Positions 37,101 through 49,000 of a DNA stretch of 64,000 nt are shown here, piece after piece (within the stretch, counting starts at the first letter, position 1; the number at the start of each line of letters is the position of its first letter). This DNA is from Pithys albifrons albifrons (taxonomy: Eukaryota; Chordata; Aves; Passeriformes; Thamnophilidae). Under the pieces are notes generated by a model. That model searched no databases. It had not been told where the DNA came from and saw nothing but the letters and a program-made list of their open reading frames with translations. The position numbers and the translations under genes are program-made. The DNA lies in the NCBI RefSeq assembly GCF_047495875.1, contig NC_092471.1:10251001-10315000 (forward strand). The letters are read 5' to 3'.

Positions 37101-40100
37101 TTTAAAATATGCAGCTTTTTGCTATCAGAAGAAACAGAAAGGAAGTTAACTTGACCTATGAATGTATAAAATCAAAATCATGTTCAGTTTTCTTTAAAAA
37201 TGCTCATGTAGGGACTGAGCTGGCATTTTAAAAATAATGTGAATCTAACAATTCAAATATATAATTTCATCACTGAATCAACATCTTTCATGCTTTTCTT
37301 ATAACCTCTGCTGCAGGATGTTGGTATTAGTGTTGAATTGTGTGTGTATAGTTCTGTAGATCATATTCCCTAGAAATAGCCCACGTATGTCGTTCTGCTC
37401 TGCACTTGTAGTGCACTATACCAACACTGCTCCAGCCTCTGCAGTGTCAGCTCATTAGCACACAGATCTCATATTCCCTCTCTGCACTGTCATTGCAAAA
37501 AATTGCTGTTGTACACCTTTACAGCCGACAAATGTGCACTTGCGTTATGTACAATTTTCAAGAAATATTTAGAAAAGTAAACTCAACCTTCTTCATTGTC
37601 TCCATGGAATTTCTCAAAAGAAAGCATTAGTTTTCATTAAAATCTGTTGATCATGTAATGATAGTGGTGGGATGTGTGCGGATGAACAGGGGCTGTGATT
37701 GCACAATCTAATTAATCTACAGGCAGATTTCATCTTTCAGCTAAACCTACCCTATCAGCTGCAAATTCTTGTCCCATTAGTTATTCTGAGTTTATTTTAA
37801 TATATCTGTGAAATCAGAAGGCTTTTTGTATTTTACAAAATATTGATGTGCAGTGGGTTTTTTTTTTTTTCACAAGCTCTCATTCTTCAAGAGATAAAAA
37901 AGAGGGAAGACACAAAGACATGCTAACCCTAAGTTGCTAAAATCGTGTAAGGGATTGTATGGGCCATTCCTGAAGGGGTCTGATTTCAGACTTTCTTAGG
38001 AAAATAGACTTTAGCATCCTTGAAGTCCTTGTGTTTAATCTTTAAAATTCGACTTGGAAGATTTTAATGGAAAAAGTGCCTGTTCATTGTTGTGAGAATG
38101 TTGCAGAAAATGATACCTCAGGACTGGTAGCAGCCAATTTTCCCAGTTTAACTGTACTGCTGCCTTTCCCAAGGCCCAGGTGTCTGTATGTACACGCTCT
38201 CAGGCTCACTCACTCACACACAGGACCACATGCGCACATGTGCGTTTTCTTTAGGTGCTGTTCAGCACTTCTTTTAGCCAGTGGGCAGATAATTTGCTTC
38301 CCTTGCATCTGTGTGCTCTTTGGCCAGCTGGCAAAGGACACTGATGCTGCAAGTGGTCAGCTCCCTTCTGCCAAAAGCAGTAGCATGTGTCTCTGAGAGT
38401 CCTGCCAAGTCTGGGCCATGCATGGGTGGTTTTGCATAGCGTAGATGCCTCACTCTCCCACCATGGATGCCCTCTGGTTTCTCCAGCATTCTGTGGTAAA
38501 ACACCTGGAAATGTGGTTTCTGCACAACTCTACTCATTATAGATCACTACAAATGCTTTTTACGATGCAGAAGGGGCTCAAGTATCGTATGTGACTGCTG
38601 TATGACAGCATCAGGTGGCTTCAGTTGAGGGGTCAGAGCTTTTGCAGTATTGGGCCTAGGTCGAAAGGTGTGTTCCAACTTCAGTTGGAAGTTTCCACTT
38701 CATGGCAGAGCAGATGATTTGTCATTAAGCTGAATATGATCTCAGTTTTAACTGAAGGAACCCTACAACTTTCAACTATGTTTTATTATTTTTTTAATTA
38801 GTTTTGCAATAAGCTGACTCTCTTTCCTCCTCTGCTGCATACGTAGCATTGATGTACTGTTTAGGTGTTTGGGTTTCATTAAAGTCACACTGTAGAGATG
38901 GAAAAAATGTGTTTTATGGATGGACACTTTTGAGAAACTCTGAATTCAGCAAGTGAATGAAGAGTAAAGCATGTTGAAGAGCACCATTTACTTTTCTAGT
39001 TTCAGAAAGATTTTGTACAGATGCAGATGTGAAATTGTTCATTTTTCTTATATAGCACTGGGCCTGCAGCACCCATAGGGCTGTTAGGATGGGTTGGAGA
39101 GCTACTGATTAACTAGGCATTCCAATAAAATGTGTAACAGCTGTGGTTTGTCTCTGGGAGGAAATGGAGATGCCATGATGGGAAACAAGCCTGTGACAGA
39201 AGCTTTTAACAACAACAGAAAAACCCCACAGTTTTGTTGAAGGCTGACTTGGGAGCTTGTCCAAGAGGCACAGAAACAGTGGGTTTCTTTCCTCTGGGTT
39301 CGCTGTGTTCAGTGTCTGGGAGGTGGGAGGCCATCCTACTGCAAGTGGAGGACTGTTATGCAAGAAGGTGTGAAATGAGGCAGCTGATGTATTTTCAGTG
39401 ATTCTTTATTGTCACAAACCATCAATTTAACATTTTCCATTTAAAGTACATATTTTGTCATTACCAATTTTGGAATGCTAATTTTAATTTAGTAGGCATC
39501 CTTAAAATGTTTTAGACTATGTTATTTTTAAAACAGCAACAGGTTTTTTTTCATAGTTCATTTCAAACCAAGCCAACCCATATAATTGAAAACCTGTGTT
39601 CATTTATTTGGAGAAAGGTGTTTATGTGAATTTGTATTTGCACTGAAGTTGCAGCCTGAGAGCTGTACTTTCTGTGCTGCTGGAGAGTAGAGGTCACTGG
39701 AAGGCCATGACCCCCTTTCTAAGGAGGCTCATGAGGCAGCCAAAAGCTCTGTACCTATTGTCATGAGGTTTGCTATGTGGGAGCTTGTGCTTCCACTGGA
39801 ACAATGAGGTGTTCTAAAAATAGAAATATAGCAATGATTGATCTAGATTAAACCACTTCCTGTGGAACTGTGATGATCACTGCAGTGAAGCAATTTCCAG
39901 GTTTCATATGTGGATATTTCCTTCCTCTAAATATGTATGTGTTGTATTTCCCATCAGAGTCAGGGGCTTTCCTGGGTTGTATCACCTGCTTTATATTATT
40001 TGTTGATCTTCGGAGTGTTAGGTGTCTTAGAAACCTCAAACTTGAAATCATCTTGGAGTTTTTCATGTGTAGTCATCTGATGAGAACTCTAGAGTAGACT

Positions 40101-41353
40101 CCTCTATCAGGCTGTTTGTAGTTATTGCAATGTGTACCCTTAGAACTACCCCAGCCTCACAGTACGTGCTCTGGCCTGACTGTATGGGGGACTTTGGAGA
40201 TATTTCTGTATCACCAAAAATGCAGAGTTCATTTATCAGTGTGTAGCTATATGTGAAGTATTCAGAGGCAATACGTGCCTTTTCAGTAGATCTTACAAAG
40301 ATGTAACTGTTAGTGATAAAACATAAATATACACAGAGCAGGAGAGAAACAGGTGATAAGGTTTCTGTGTAAAGGGGAAGAGTGAACGTAGGAATGCGTT
40401 GTCAGTGGATTCATTCCTGCGTATCCTCGTTGTGTCTGAGGCTCTAGATCTGTTTTATCATCTTAACTGTTTCTCAAAGAGCAAGTGGCAATGTGCAGCC
40501 CTGACACAAACACCACACAGGAGGCAGAGGTGCCCTTGTGTGTGAGGATCGGTCTGCAGGGGCACAGTGCTGTGTGTAACTTGCCCAGGCACTTGTGAAA
40601 ACAGTGAATTGCTCTCCTGGAATTGGATAATAGCTCAGGTGAGCACTCTTCTGCTGGAATGGAGAGTTCTATCTGGTCACTTGTATGTAATTATTTTGCC
40701 AGACTGTTTGGACATTTCAGATGTACTGAAAGTATTTTTGCTTGGTTTGTTCAAGTGCTATTTACATGTTCACTTTCAGAACACTTATAGTTTAGGGGAT
40801 TGCCTTTGGATGCTTGGTCTTGCCCTTGTGCTGTATTTGTTGGAGTTTATTCAAATGTGATGTTTGAAATTCTGATCAAGAATTTTAAAAAATGCAGGAC
40901 TGTGTGGGGACTTCAGTTTTGAGACCTTTTTAATAAGAGGACTGTCTGTAAAATTATATGTATAGGTATCTGGGAAAGGTACCGCTCTTTGATGGTCTCT
41001 CTTACTTAATTTTGTGTATACTTCATAATTTTTACACATCTTTCTCCTGGGCTGATGGGTGTAATGGTGTTTGCTGATTTCACCATTGTCAGTTTTGCAA
41101 ACATCAAGTGTTTGGGTCTGGCCTATGTGGTAAAGGAACTGAATGTGGGAAATTGTGGACTCTTCTGGTGGCTCGTAGCATGATTTGGAGTAAGTTGATT
41201 TGTTCTTTTTGGTAGTGCAGGTTTGCTATCCCTTGTACAAGGGTGGTACAATTTACCTGTATCTGACAGGTATTGCAGGGTGTTTTCAGTGAAAAACATG
41301 TAGTTTTGGCTAATAGCACCTTCTTCCATCTACTGATCACTTTGTCCTTTTCC

Positions 41354-41500
41354 TAAAAAAACCCACAACTAACCAACCAAACAAAAAACCCAAACAAAAA
41401 GAAAAACCCAAACAAAGAAAAAAAAACCCAAAAAACAAACCCAAAAACAACCCACAACCAACCAACCAAAAACAAAAAGAAAAAATCCCCACCAAAATCC
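41354..41500 (+). repeat. C/A-rich low-complexity tract (CCAAA/ACCC type)
   Basis: About 145 bp made almost only of A and C, with repeated AACCC, CCAAACAAA and AACCAACCAACC words. Two related sub-blocks, each starting CCCACAAC(T/C)AACCAACC, begin near 41370 and 41450, so the tract grew by internal duplication. On the minus strand it reads as GGTTTTT-type sequence. Confidence 0.9.
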
Positions 41501-42284
41501 AGGCTACTTTTCATCCTATTGCAAAATGAATTGAAATTAGCACTTACAAATTTGCTGTCTATGCTGGAAGAAGACATACATTCCCACTGATGAACCTGGG
41601 AGAACATGTGTCTCAGCTGTACTGCAAGCCAATCTATCTCTTGGCAAAGGAGGAGTTTTCAGCTCTTTACCTGAAATAAGTAAAGCTGTTGGAGAGAAAA
41701 CAAGTTTAATATTGCAAATTTCTTTGTCTCCTACACACCCTGGGTCTTTATTATGAGTATGGTCCATAGTTCAACAGCCCAGAGTGTGCCCAATTCTTAC
41801 CTACCTGATCCCACACTCAAACTGCTTATTTGAGTGATGGGAGGAAGAACCATCTTTACTAGAAGTGCTGCTGTCTGTTGATTTCTCCCTGTGAGATCTG
41901 GCAAATGTGCTGTAATCAGTATCTCCCAGCTGCCAGCTTTTCTGAGAGAGGTGCAGCAGTGCGTTTCAGGGGTTGCTGCCTCCCATGATTTCTTTGTCTC
42001 ATTTCCATTTCAGAGATCTTAGCCCACGATAGGCGCTGCCGCCCGCTTAGTGAACATGGATCAGGTCTTGCGAATCACTGGGTTGCTACATCATGACACA
42101 CATCTTGATTTGTCTTTGTGCCCTGCTGTGTGTGTTAAATTTCTTAAAACTTCCTGATGGTTGTCATTGATGTTGTTGTTTGTGTTTTTCTTCTGTGGAA
42201 GAGGTGCAGGGGGGAAGATGGTTTGGGGAGAAATAAAGTAAACTAAAAATAAACGGCAGAGGAACTGAACTTCACACCAATCTA

Positions 42285-42573
42285 TGAGATTCATAGTGAA
42301 GACATTTTATTACACATAGCACATGGTTTATATAGTGTTAGGACTACAGCTTATTGGCTAAAAGAGTTACACACCACCATGCTAGAAACTTCAATTGGTT
42401 AAAACCTATCTCTCACAAGTCCCATGTTTATATTATTTCATCCTGGCTATTTTCGTGCACCTGCAGAGTCCTGTGAATTCCTACTCAGTGAATTCTTGGG
42501 GAGTAACCCTCCTCCCTACCAGCCAGAAGCAGCTGAGCTCTTTGCTGCTTCTGGCTGATAGCTAAGTCTCACA
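42285..42573 (-). mobile_element. Probable solo LTR of an endogenous retrovirus, antisense to GRIA3
   Basis: Read on the minus strand this has LTR order: a TGTGAGAC start, two CCAAT boxes (ATTGG on + at 42394-42398 and 42353-42357), a TATATAAA box (42327-42334), an AATAAA polyadenylation signal (42306-42311) and an end in TCTCA. Spacing of TATA to AATAAA is about 20 bp, as in compact alpha/beta-retrovirus-like LTRs. No internal gag-pol sequence flanks it, so it would be a solo LTR. No matching target-site duplication was found at the chosen ends, so the boundaries are approximate. The family is not named. Confidence 0.6.
42520..42557 (-). repeat. 14-bp perfect inverted repeat inside the LTR
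   Basis: Arms 42520-42533 and 42544-42557 are perfectly complementary around a 10-base loop; the left arm reads CAGCCAGAAGCAGC. It sits near the 5' (U3) end of the putative LTR and would fold as a stable hairpin in either transcript. Confidence 0.9.
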
Positions 42574-44779
42574 GGGCTTTCAGTAGATCTGAATTGCTTG
42601 CTTTTGATTTTACTGTAATAACAGAGAAATAGTAATTATTAAGTGTTTTCAGGTAATGAACATTCCATAGCCTCTCTGCAGGAGAGACGCTGATTTTTAC
42701 CAATTACAGAGGTTTCGTCTTCTTAGACATTACCAATTTTGTCTCCAAGTTTGAATTCTAATGAAGTCTGCTGGTCAGAAAACTGAAGTTCACGTGCATT
42801 CTTTTTTTCCCAGTAGTTAGATGAGAGCTAATTAGCGTCTATTGATTGGCAAAGGACTGACCCAGAGTCTAACCCTGCATTGAATCAAAACTGTTAGGGG
42901 GATTCTAAATTGTCTAGCAAGTTTAATGTACTCACCCATCTTTCTCCAAAGTGTTTGTGCAGTGGTCAGGTAGCATCTCCACAGTGGCTTCACTACCATT
43001 GTGGAATATGTAAAAAGTAGTTGGACTTAAGGAAATGCTGAATGAGCAGGCAGCATAATATCAGCTATCCAACTCTGATTTTTTTTAAAACATTGCTTTT
43101 TGTGCTTATTTGCTTAGGACTTCTTGATGAATAGAAAATAATGCTAAAGAGAAAAAATGTACATGGTCATATTGTGCCAGCTAATGCTATTTCTTTCCTA
43201 TTTCAGCCATGTCAGCAGAGTGATTCTCATAACTAATGGTAGTTTTTATATATTTGTATTTAATGTCTCAGCCAGCTCAGACCAAGTTCCTCTATGGAAC
43301 CATTATCCCTCTGCTGTTCTGTGTATCCCAGAAACTAATTGTATATCCCAGAACATCATCATTGGAAATGATGGGACCTGTGTGACTTGCTAATCTTTCA
43401 TTTCAGATGTAGTTCCAAAAAGGTTTTAAGAATTAGATTGGGATCAAGCAGAAAATTAGAGAATTATAAATAAAAGATTTTTTAATAGTTTCAGATTAAA
43501 AAAAAAAACCAAACAAAACAAACAACTTGGTTTCAATTGAAGCCAAATGTTTTGTTTTAGAAATTATGATTTCTGTTTTGTACATTTTTTTCTTGACTGA
43601 AACATTTTAGTGAAGTCTGAGTTAGCAAGATGTTTCTGCAGCCATGAATCTGCCTTTTTTAGTGTAAAAGCACCTGTTCTGTCCAATTTTTATAATGACA
43701 TATAGATGATGGATGTGAAAATAAAATTGTGTGTGGTTTGGAAGAAGCTGTCTGCTTTTTTTCAGGGTACATAGTTCAAGCTGTTTGTGATGGATTTTAT
43801 GGATAGATGATTTTTGTCAGTTAAGTATGTATAGCGTGTCTTTCCACACCATCTACAGGCAACTTACTTTATTACCTGAAGAGGCAGTGAGATAAGCCTA
43901 AAATTGATCAAAATGAGACCAGTTAAACCTCCTGAAGTTTTCCACTACTCCAGTTGGGCACTGCTGGTGTGGAAGATGCTTGAAGCATGCATCACATGCA
44001 GAGTGTGGGAAAGGTAGCAAAGGTTTCTGCAGCTGCCATGTCCTGTTTCCAAAACGTGTGTTCATTTGTGTCAATGTCCTTTTCTACCAGGCCCTTTGTT
44101 CTGTGTGACACAAAACAAAATTGCAAGCTGTGATACTTAGTTATGTATATCCGCAATGACCACTGGGACCTAAATGTTTTAATGCTTCGTTGTTCTACCC
44201 TAAGAGAAAGAAAAGAAGCCTCTTTATATCTCATAGATAAAGAGGGGCAGTCAAGATACATAATGGGATCTTCCTCTGATGTGATTTATACCAGGGTAAA
44301 TTTGGAGTAGCTGTTTGAAGGAGTGAAGTCAGTAAATGCTAAAAGCAGGGTAGTCCCTCCTGACTTTAAGCCTCTGGATAAATAGAGGATGTGGGTCCAG
44401 GACAGCCACTGGATTCTTCAAGAGAGACTCCAAACATCTTTATCAGTAGTGTACCTCTCCTCCAGGACTGCGTAGGTTGTGCAGACTCTTGACTTCAGCA
44501 AATAACTGAATACACCCTTGTGTTGCATTGCACATATTTCCTCTTAGAACTTTGGGAAGTTTAGCAAAATGATCACGTTCAGCGGTAATAAGTGTCCCTT
44601 TATAAATGATTCTGGGTATCTCAGAAGTATCTGTAATAGACTGTGTAGAGCAGAATCTGCCAAGGAAAGATTTTGTTTTTCAATTGAAACAAAATAGTGT
44701 AAATCAAATAGTCTCCAGTGGAAAATGCTGACCTTGCTTTTAGCAGAAGGCACTTATACCATCTCTACTTTCAAATTTC

Positions 44780-44796
44780 CTTTTTTTTTTTTTTTA
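44780..44796 (+). repeat. Poly(T) run
   Basis: An uninterrupted run of about 16 T inside GRIA3 intron 2, shortly before the T/G-rich tract at 44819. Confidence 0.85.
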
Positions 44797-44818
44797 CCCT
44801 TTCCCTCCTACTTGTTTA

Positions 44819-44910
44819 TTCTTTTTGGTTTGTTGAATTTTGGATTTTTTGGTTTGGTTTGGGTTTGGTTGTTTGGTTTTAGTTTGGGTTTTGGTTTTGT
44901 TTTGTTTTGT
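44819..44910 (+). repeat. T/G-rich low-complexity tract (TTTGG type)
   Basis: About 90 bp almost entirely of T and G, with TTTGGTTTGG, TTTGGG and TTTTGTTTTG words. It is the strand-complement in composition of the tract at 41354-41500, 3.3 kb away. Confidence 0.9.
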
Positions 44911-45904
44911 AGCTGTGAAGCTTTCACTACTTTTCTCTGCATAAGTTTATGGATTTTGCAATTCTTTTAGAAATAGAGGCCGTGACATTGAAGACCATAG
45001 ACTGTTCTGTGAAGTTTAACTCATTGTGTCTCTTAGATGCTTTCATGAATAGCGATAATCTTGACTGAAAAACGTGACACCTTTTCCTGAGTTGCTCTAG
45101 ATTTAATTCAAGAACAGATCTCTGGCAAAACAGGGTCTTTTGGCTGAAGCATAAAGCTAACATTTTAAATTATTTTCGTCTGTAAAAACACCCTGTTGTT
45201 TTTCATAAATAGGGAACCTATTGTGAGTAGTGATGCTGCTAACTTCTGCATCCTGGTCAGGTTCCAGCTTGGATCAACATCAACATAAATCAGTTACTCT
45301 CCTGGAAGCTTTATTCAGATAAATTATCTGCACTTCCTGTCTTAAATTCTTATTGTGTTGTTCTGCAGTGCTAGCCCCTGTTTCACATAAGATGCATTTG
45401 AGATTTGAAGCAATCTCTGCATATGCTGGAGGATACAATTTGATATTAAAGTATATTTTCCTTGTGGGCTTTTCTGAAAAGATTCTGTGCTATCTTGGTA
45501 CTGTCTGGAGATTCTCAGCATTAATAAGAATTGTTTTGTTAATTGACTCCAGAATCTGCTGCTCTGGAATTGTGTGCCTTAATCAAGATCTCCATGTGAA
45601 TTTAAAAATGGCATCTTTCTGGACAAAATTCTACTTTGTACTATGTGGTCTCTAAAACTGCTTATATCAGCCCAGTGTATTTCTAGTTCATGTTGGGTTG
45701 ATTTCAGTCTATTGCAACATTCTCTGTAAGGAGATTAAAATCGGAATCGGTTATTAATTGTGTTTTGCAGAAGCCTGGGTGAAGCTGTGTATGAAATATG
45801 AATCTGTCATTGCTGTTTCTCAGAAATTCAGCTCTCTAATTCAGTGTGTGTGGAGTAGACTTACTCAAAAATTATCTGAAAATTCCAAAGGCAGGAGACC
45901 TTCT

Positions 45905-46012
45905 TCTGCAAAATGGGTGTGGGAAGGGCAGTAGCAGTTTGAGTCTCCCCTGCTGTCCTGCCTGCCTCATCCCTGGATGAAAGATGCTATAGAAGTGTAA
46001 AGCATTAAGATC
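45905..46012 (+). repeat. Possible ancient MIR-like SINE relic
   Basis: TGCAAAATGGGTGTGGGAAGGGCAGTAGCAG, then TGCCTGCCTCATCCCTGGATGAAAGATGCTATAGAAGTGTAAAGCATT, follows the MIR series 'TGTAAAATGGGGATAATAATAGTACCTACCTCATAGGG...TGTAAAGCGCTT'. Diverged; assigned by eye. Confidence 0.4.
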
Positions 46013-49000
46013 AAAACTCCTGGATAATCAGGACTGTGACTTTGTTCTGCATGACAGAGAAGGGCCTGTGGTTCAGACACTGCTGCCTGCCTGCTCCACT
46101 GAGCCTGCCAGCCAGAGGGTCAATTAGTGCCAACTGCAGGAGTGTGGCTCTGGTACAAAGGCCTGCATGCACTTAGAACTGTTCATTTAAGCTCTCACTA
46201 TGGACTTCAGCTGAATAACAGTGTGTGCTGCCACCTATTCATTTACCTGAAATTGAGAGACTTTATTTTACCAGTTTAGTCATCCTCCTACCCAGTTTGA
46301 GTGTTTTTCTGTGACTGAGTCCAGCTCTAAATCTCCAAGAGAAGTGTATTGGGTTGTGCTGTGATGATTACAGTTAAAGTGTGTAGAGATTTATTGCTAA
46401 TATAGAATAAAAAGTAGTAACTTTAAAATATTGATGATCAAAGCAATAAAGATGTGCAGCTTGATAAATTCACCCATTCTTAAAAGCTGGCTTTTCTTTA
46501 TAAATATCCTGCAGACAATTTGACAATATAATCAAGGCTTTCCAAACAGCCACAGCCTGCCTCATTTCTCAGAGGTGTAGAGGCACCAACTGAGTTGTGA
46601 ACTTCTCTGTTTGTCCACTGGTAAGTGTTCTCTTTTCGAAGAGATTGGTGCCATCAGTCTTTTCACTGTTGGTGGTTGGTTGAGAAACATCCCACTGCAG
46701 TGCTGGGGTGGTGTGGCTGGGCGTGCTGGTTGTCATTCACATTAAACTAGCAATAAGCTTGTAAATTGGATAATGCTACAACTTGAAAATTATTTTAATT
46801 ACCAGGATATAAATTTTCTGAGTAACAAGATTTAAGACTGAAAAATGATTGTTTGCGGCTGTAGGTGGAAAAATGTGACTTTAGAAACTTGGTCCAGCAG
46901 TGGTTTGGTTACTTGGGTGTGCACACATATGCTGTTGGTTCTTGCCAGTACCCTGTTCAGAGGGCTTGGGCATTTCTGCAGAGCTCATCTAATTCTTTGT
47001 AGCATTGTAATCTGTGTGAAGGAGCTGAGGTGATGGCCTTGGCTCCCATTCATGGTATCCACAGAAGAGAATTACTGCAGTCCGGTGGTGTATTGAGCTC
47101 TCTGCAGTGATGGCTCATGGAAGCACAGATCCTGCCTGGAAGCCAAGGAGTGCCAACCTCTAGGTCCTTGCCAGGACTGATTAGTCTTCTGTTTTCCCTA
47201 GAGCACACACCAGTCATCTTGAAATTCCTAACCAGTGAAATTAGGTAGAAAACCTAAGGATAATTCCCTGCAGTTAGGAGATTTTCCTGCAGGAGCAGGA
47301 GGTATGTGCAGCATCTTGGGTCCAGTGACCCACCAGTCTGCAGGTTCTCATGCTGGGCAGCAGAGGTATTGCAGTGCAAGCCCCCAGCCTGGCCAGGGTG
47401 CCACGGGGAGAGAGAAAATCTCTAAGGCTACAGCAATTGGATCTTTTTCACTTCAGGGCTTTGGAAGCTTTCTTTGGGATCTGTACTCCGCAGAGATGTG
47501 GGTTTTTCCCTTTAGTCAGCTGTCTTTATTCTTTTTTCTCTGTTCTCTGTTCTCGCCTTGCTTTGATAGATAGGAGCAGATAGAGCATAATTAATTAAAA
47601 AAAAGAGCTATTTCACTTCCCAAAGACAGCGAACAGGCCTGTGAATGGTGCCTTCTGTTCCCCGTCTGCCCGTGTTCACCTCGCACCCAGCAGCCTCAGC
47701 CTTAGTCTCATTCACACCGAGCTGTTAGGTTTGTTTCACTCTCAAAAACTCCTTTGAGAGTGGGCAAGTTTCACACTGAAGGAGTTGAAGATCCCAAACT
47801 TGCTCACGTTTCCTCGTAAGCAACATTAGTCACTACCCAGGGTAGGTTTGCTCGGCTCACTGGAACTTTCTCTGAGTTTGGTTTGACTTTTGAGGTATTT
47901 TCCAGTCTTTGAGATGGTGTGAGTTTCCTGCAAGGCTGGAAGTGCTGTAGCACTGGAGGGATACTTGAGCTTTCAGTGGAGCCTGTATGTAAATACAGGA
48001 ACTGTGTGAATGGAAAACCAGTGAAATTCATCAGCATTTCTTCAGTTTCTTGAAGCCTGCCATGCCTTTTGCACTGATATGAGACTTCTGCAGCTCCCAG
48101 TGATGAACCCCCTAAAACAAATGACTGAGATTAGTAGTATTTATAGATAACCACAGAGATCATTCATCCCTCTCAAGCTGTTTATTTTTGGGCAGCCCAG
48201 TGAAACTGATGAAATTGCCAGTTGTCTGAAATGCTGCTCCAGTTGTTTGAATGAACGGTATTGATTACAGTTACAGGACTATTCATCTCAGACTGGCACA
48301 CATACAATACATGGATTATAAAAATGTTGTCTCTGTTGACAGCTGGGTTTATGAAATGATACACTGAATTATATGTCCTTGTAGGCAAGTGTATACATTG
48401 ACTTTTCTTATACTAATTCAAAAGTATTAAAAGTCACTTGAAGGAATACCAAATGGAGTATCAGACTTTGAAAATACTATGGTATCTCCATTAGAAACAA
48501 TGAGTTAACAAGTTTATGTTGAATTGAGCTGACCCAGCAAAACTCCAGTGAGTGTAAACAGTCTGCTGTAGAGCTGGAGAACGTTCTATTTTATTAAATG
48601 AGTAAAGTTAGAATTCTTAGAAGATGCAGGTATAAAAGAGACCATTTAAATCTACTCTATTACCATATTTTTGTTTTAAAATCAAAGAAAACCTCGAGGT
48701 GAACCTTGTTTGCAGTGCGTACAGTAGTAGTCTTTTGGCTTCAGAGCAAATATCTTCATCTTTCTGATTTTTCATTTTAAAAATATGCAGTGATGCAGTG
48801 ATCATGTTTGTCTACACTTACCTTCAAAAGTTTTCCATCCTTCATTCTGTCACTTACTTAATGGTGTGTATCCCAGTTGCCTGGGTTGCTCCATCACAAC
48901 GCCTTTTGCTGTGGGATCCACTGGAGAGGAGCTCAGCAGATGGCCCGTTGGCTGTGACTTCTGTCCCTTCACTGGAACAATCTGTTCTTCTAACTCTAAC

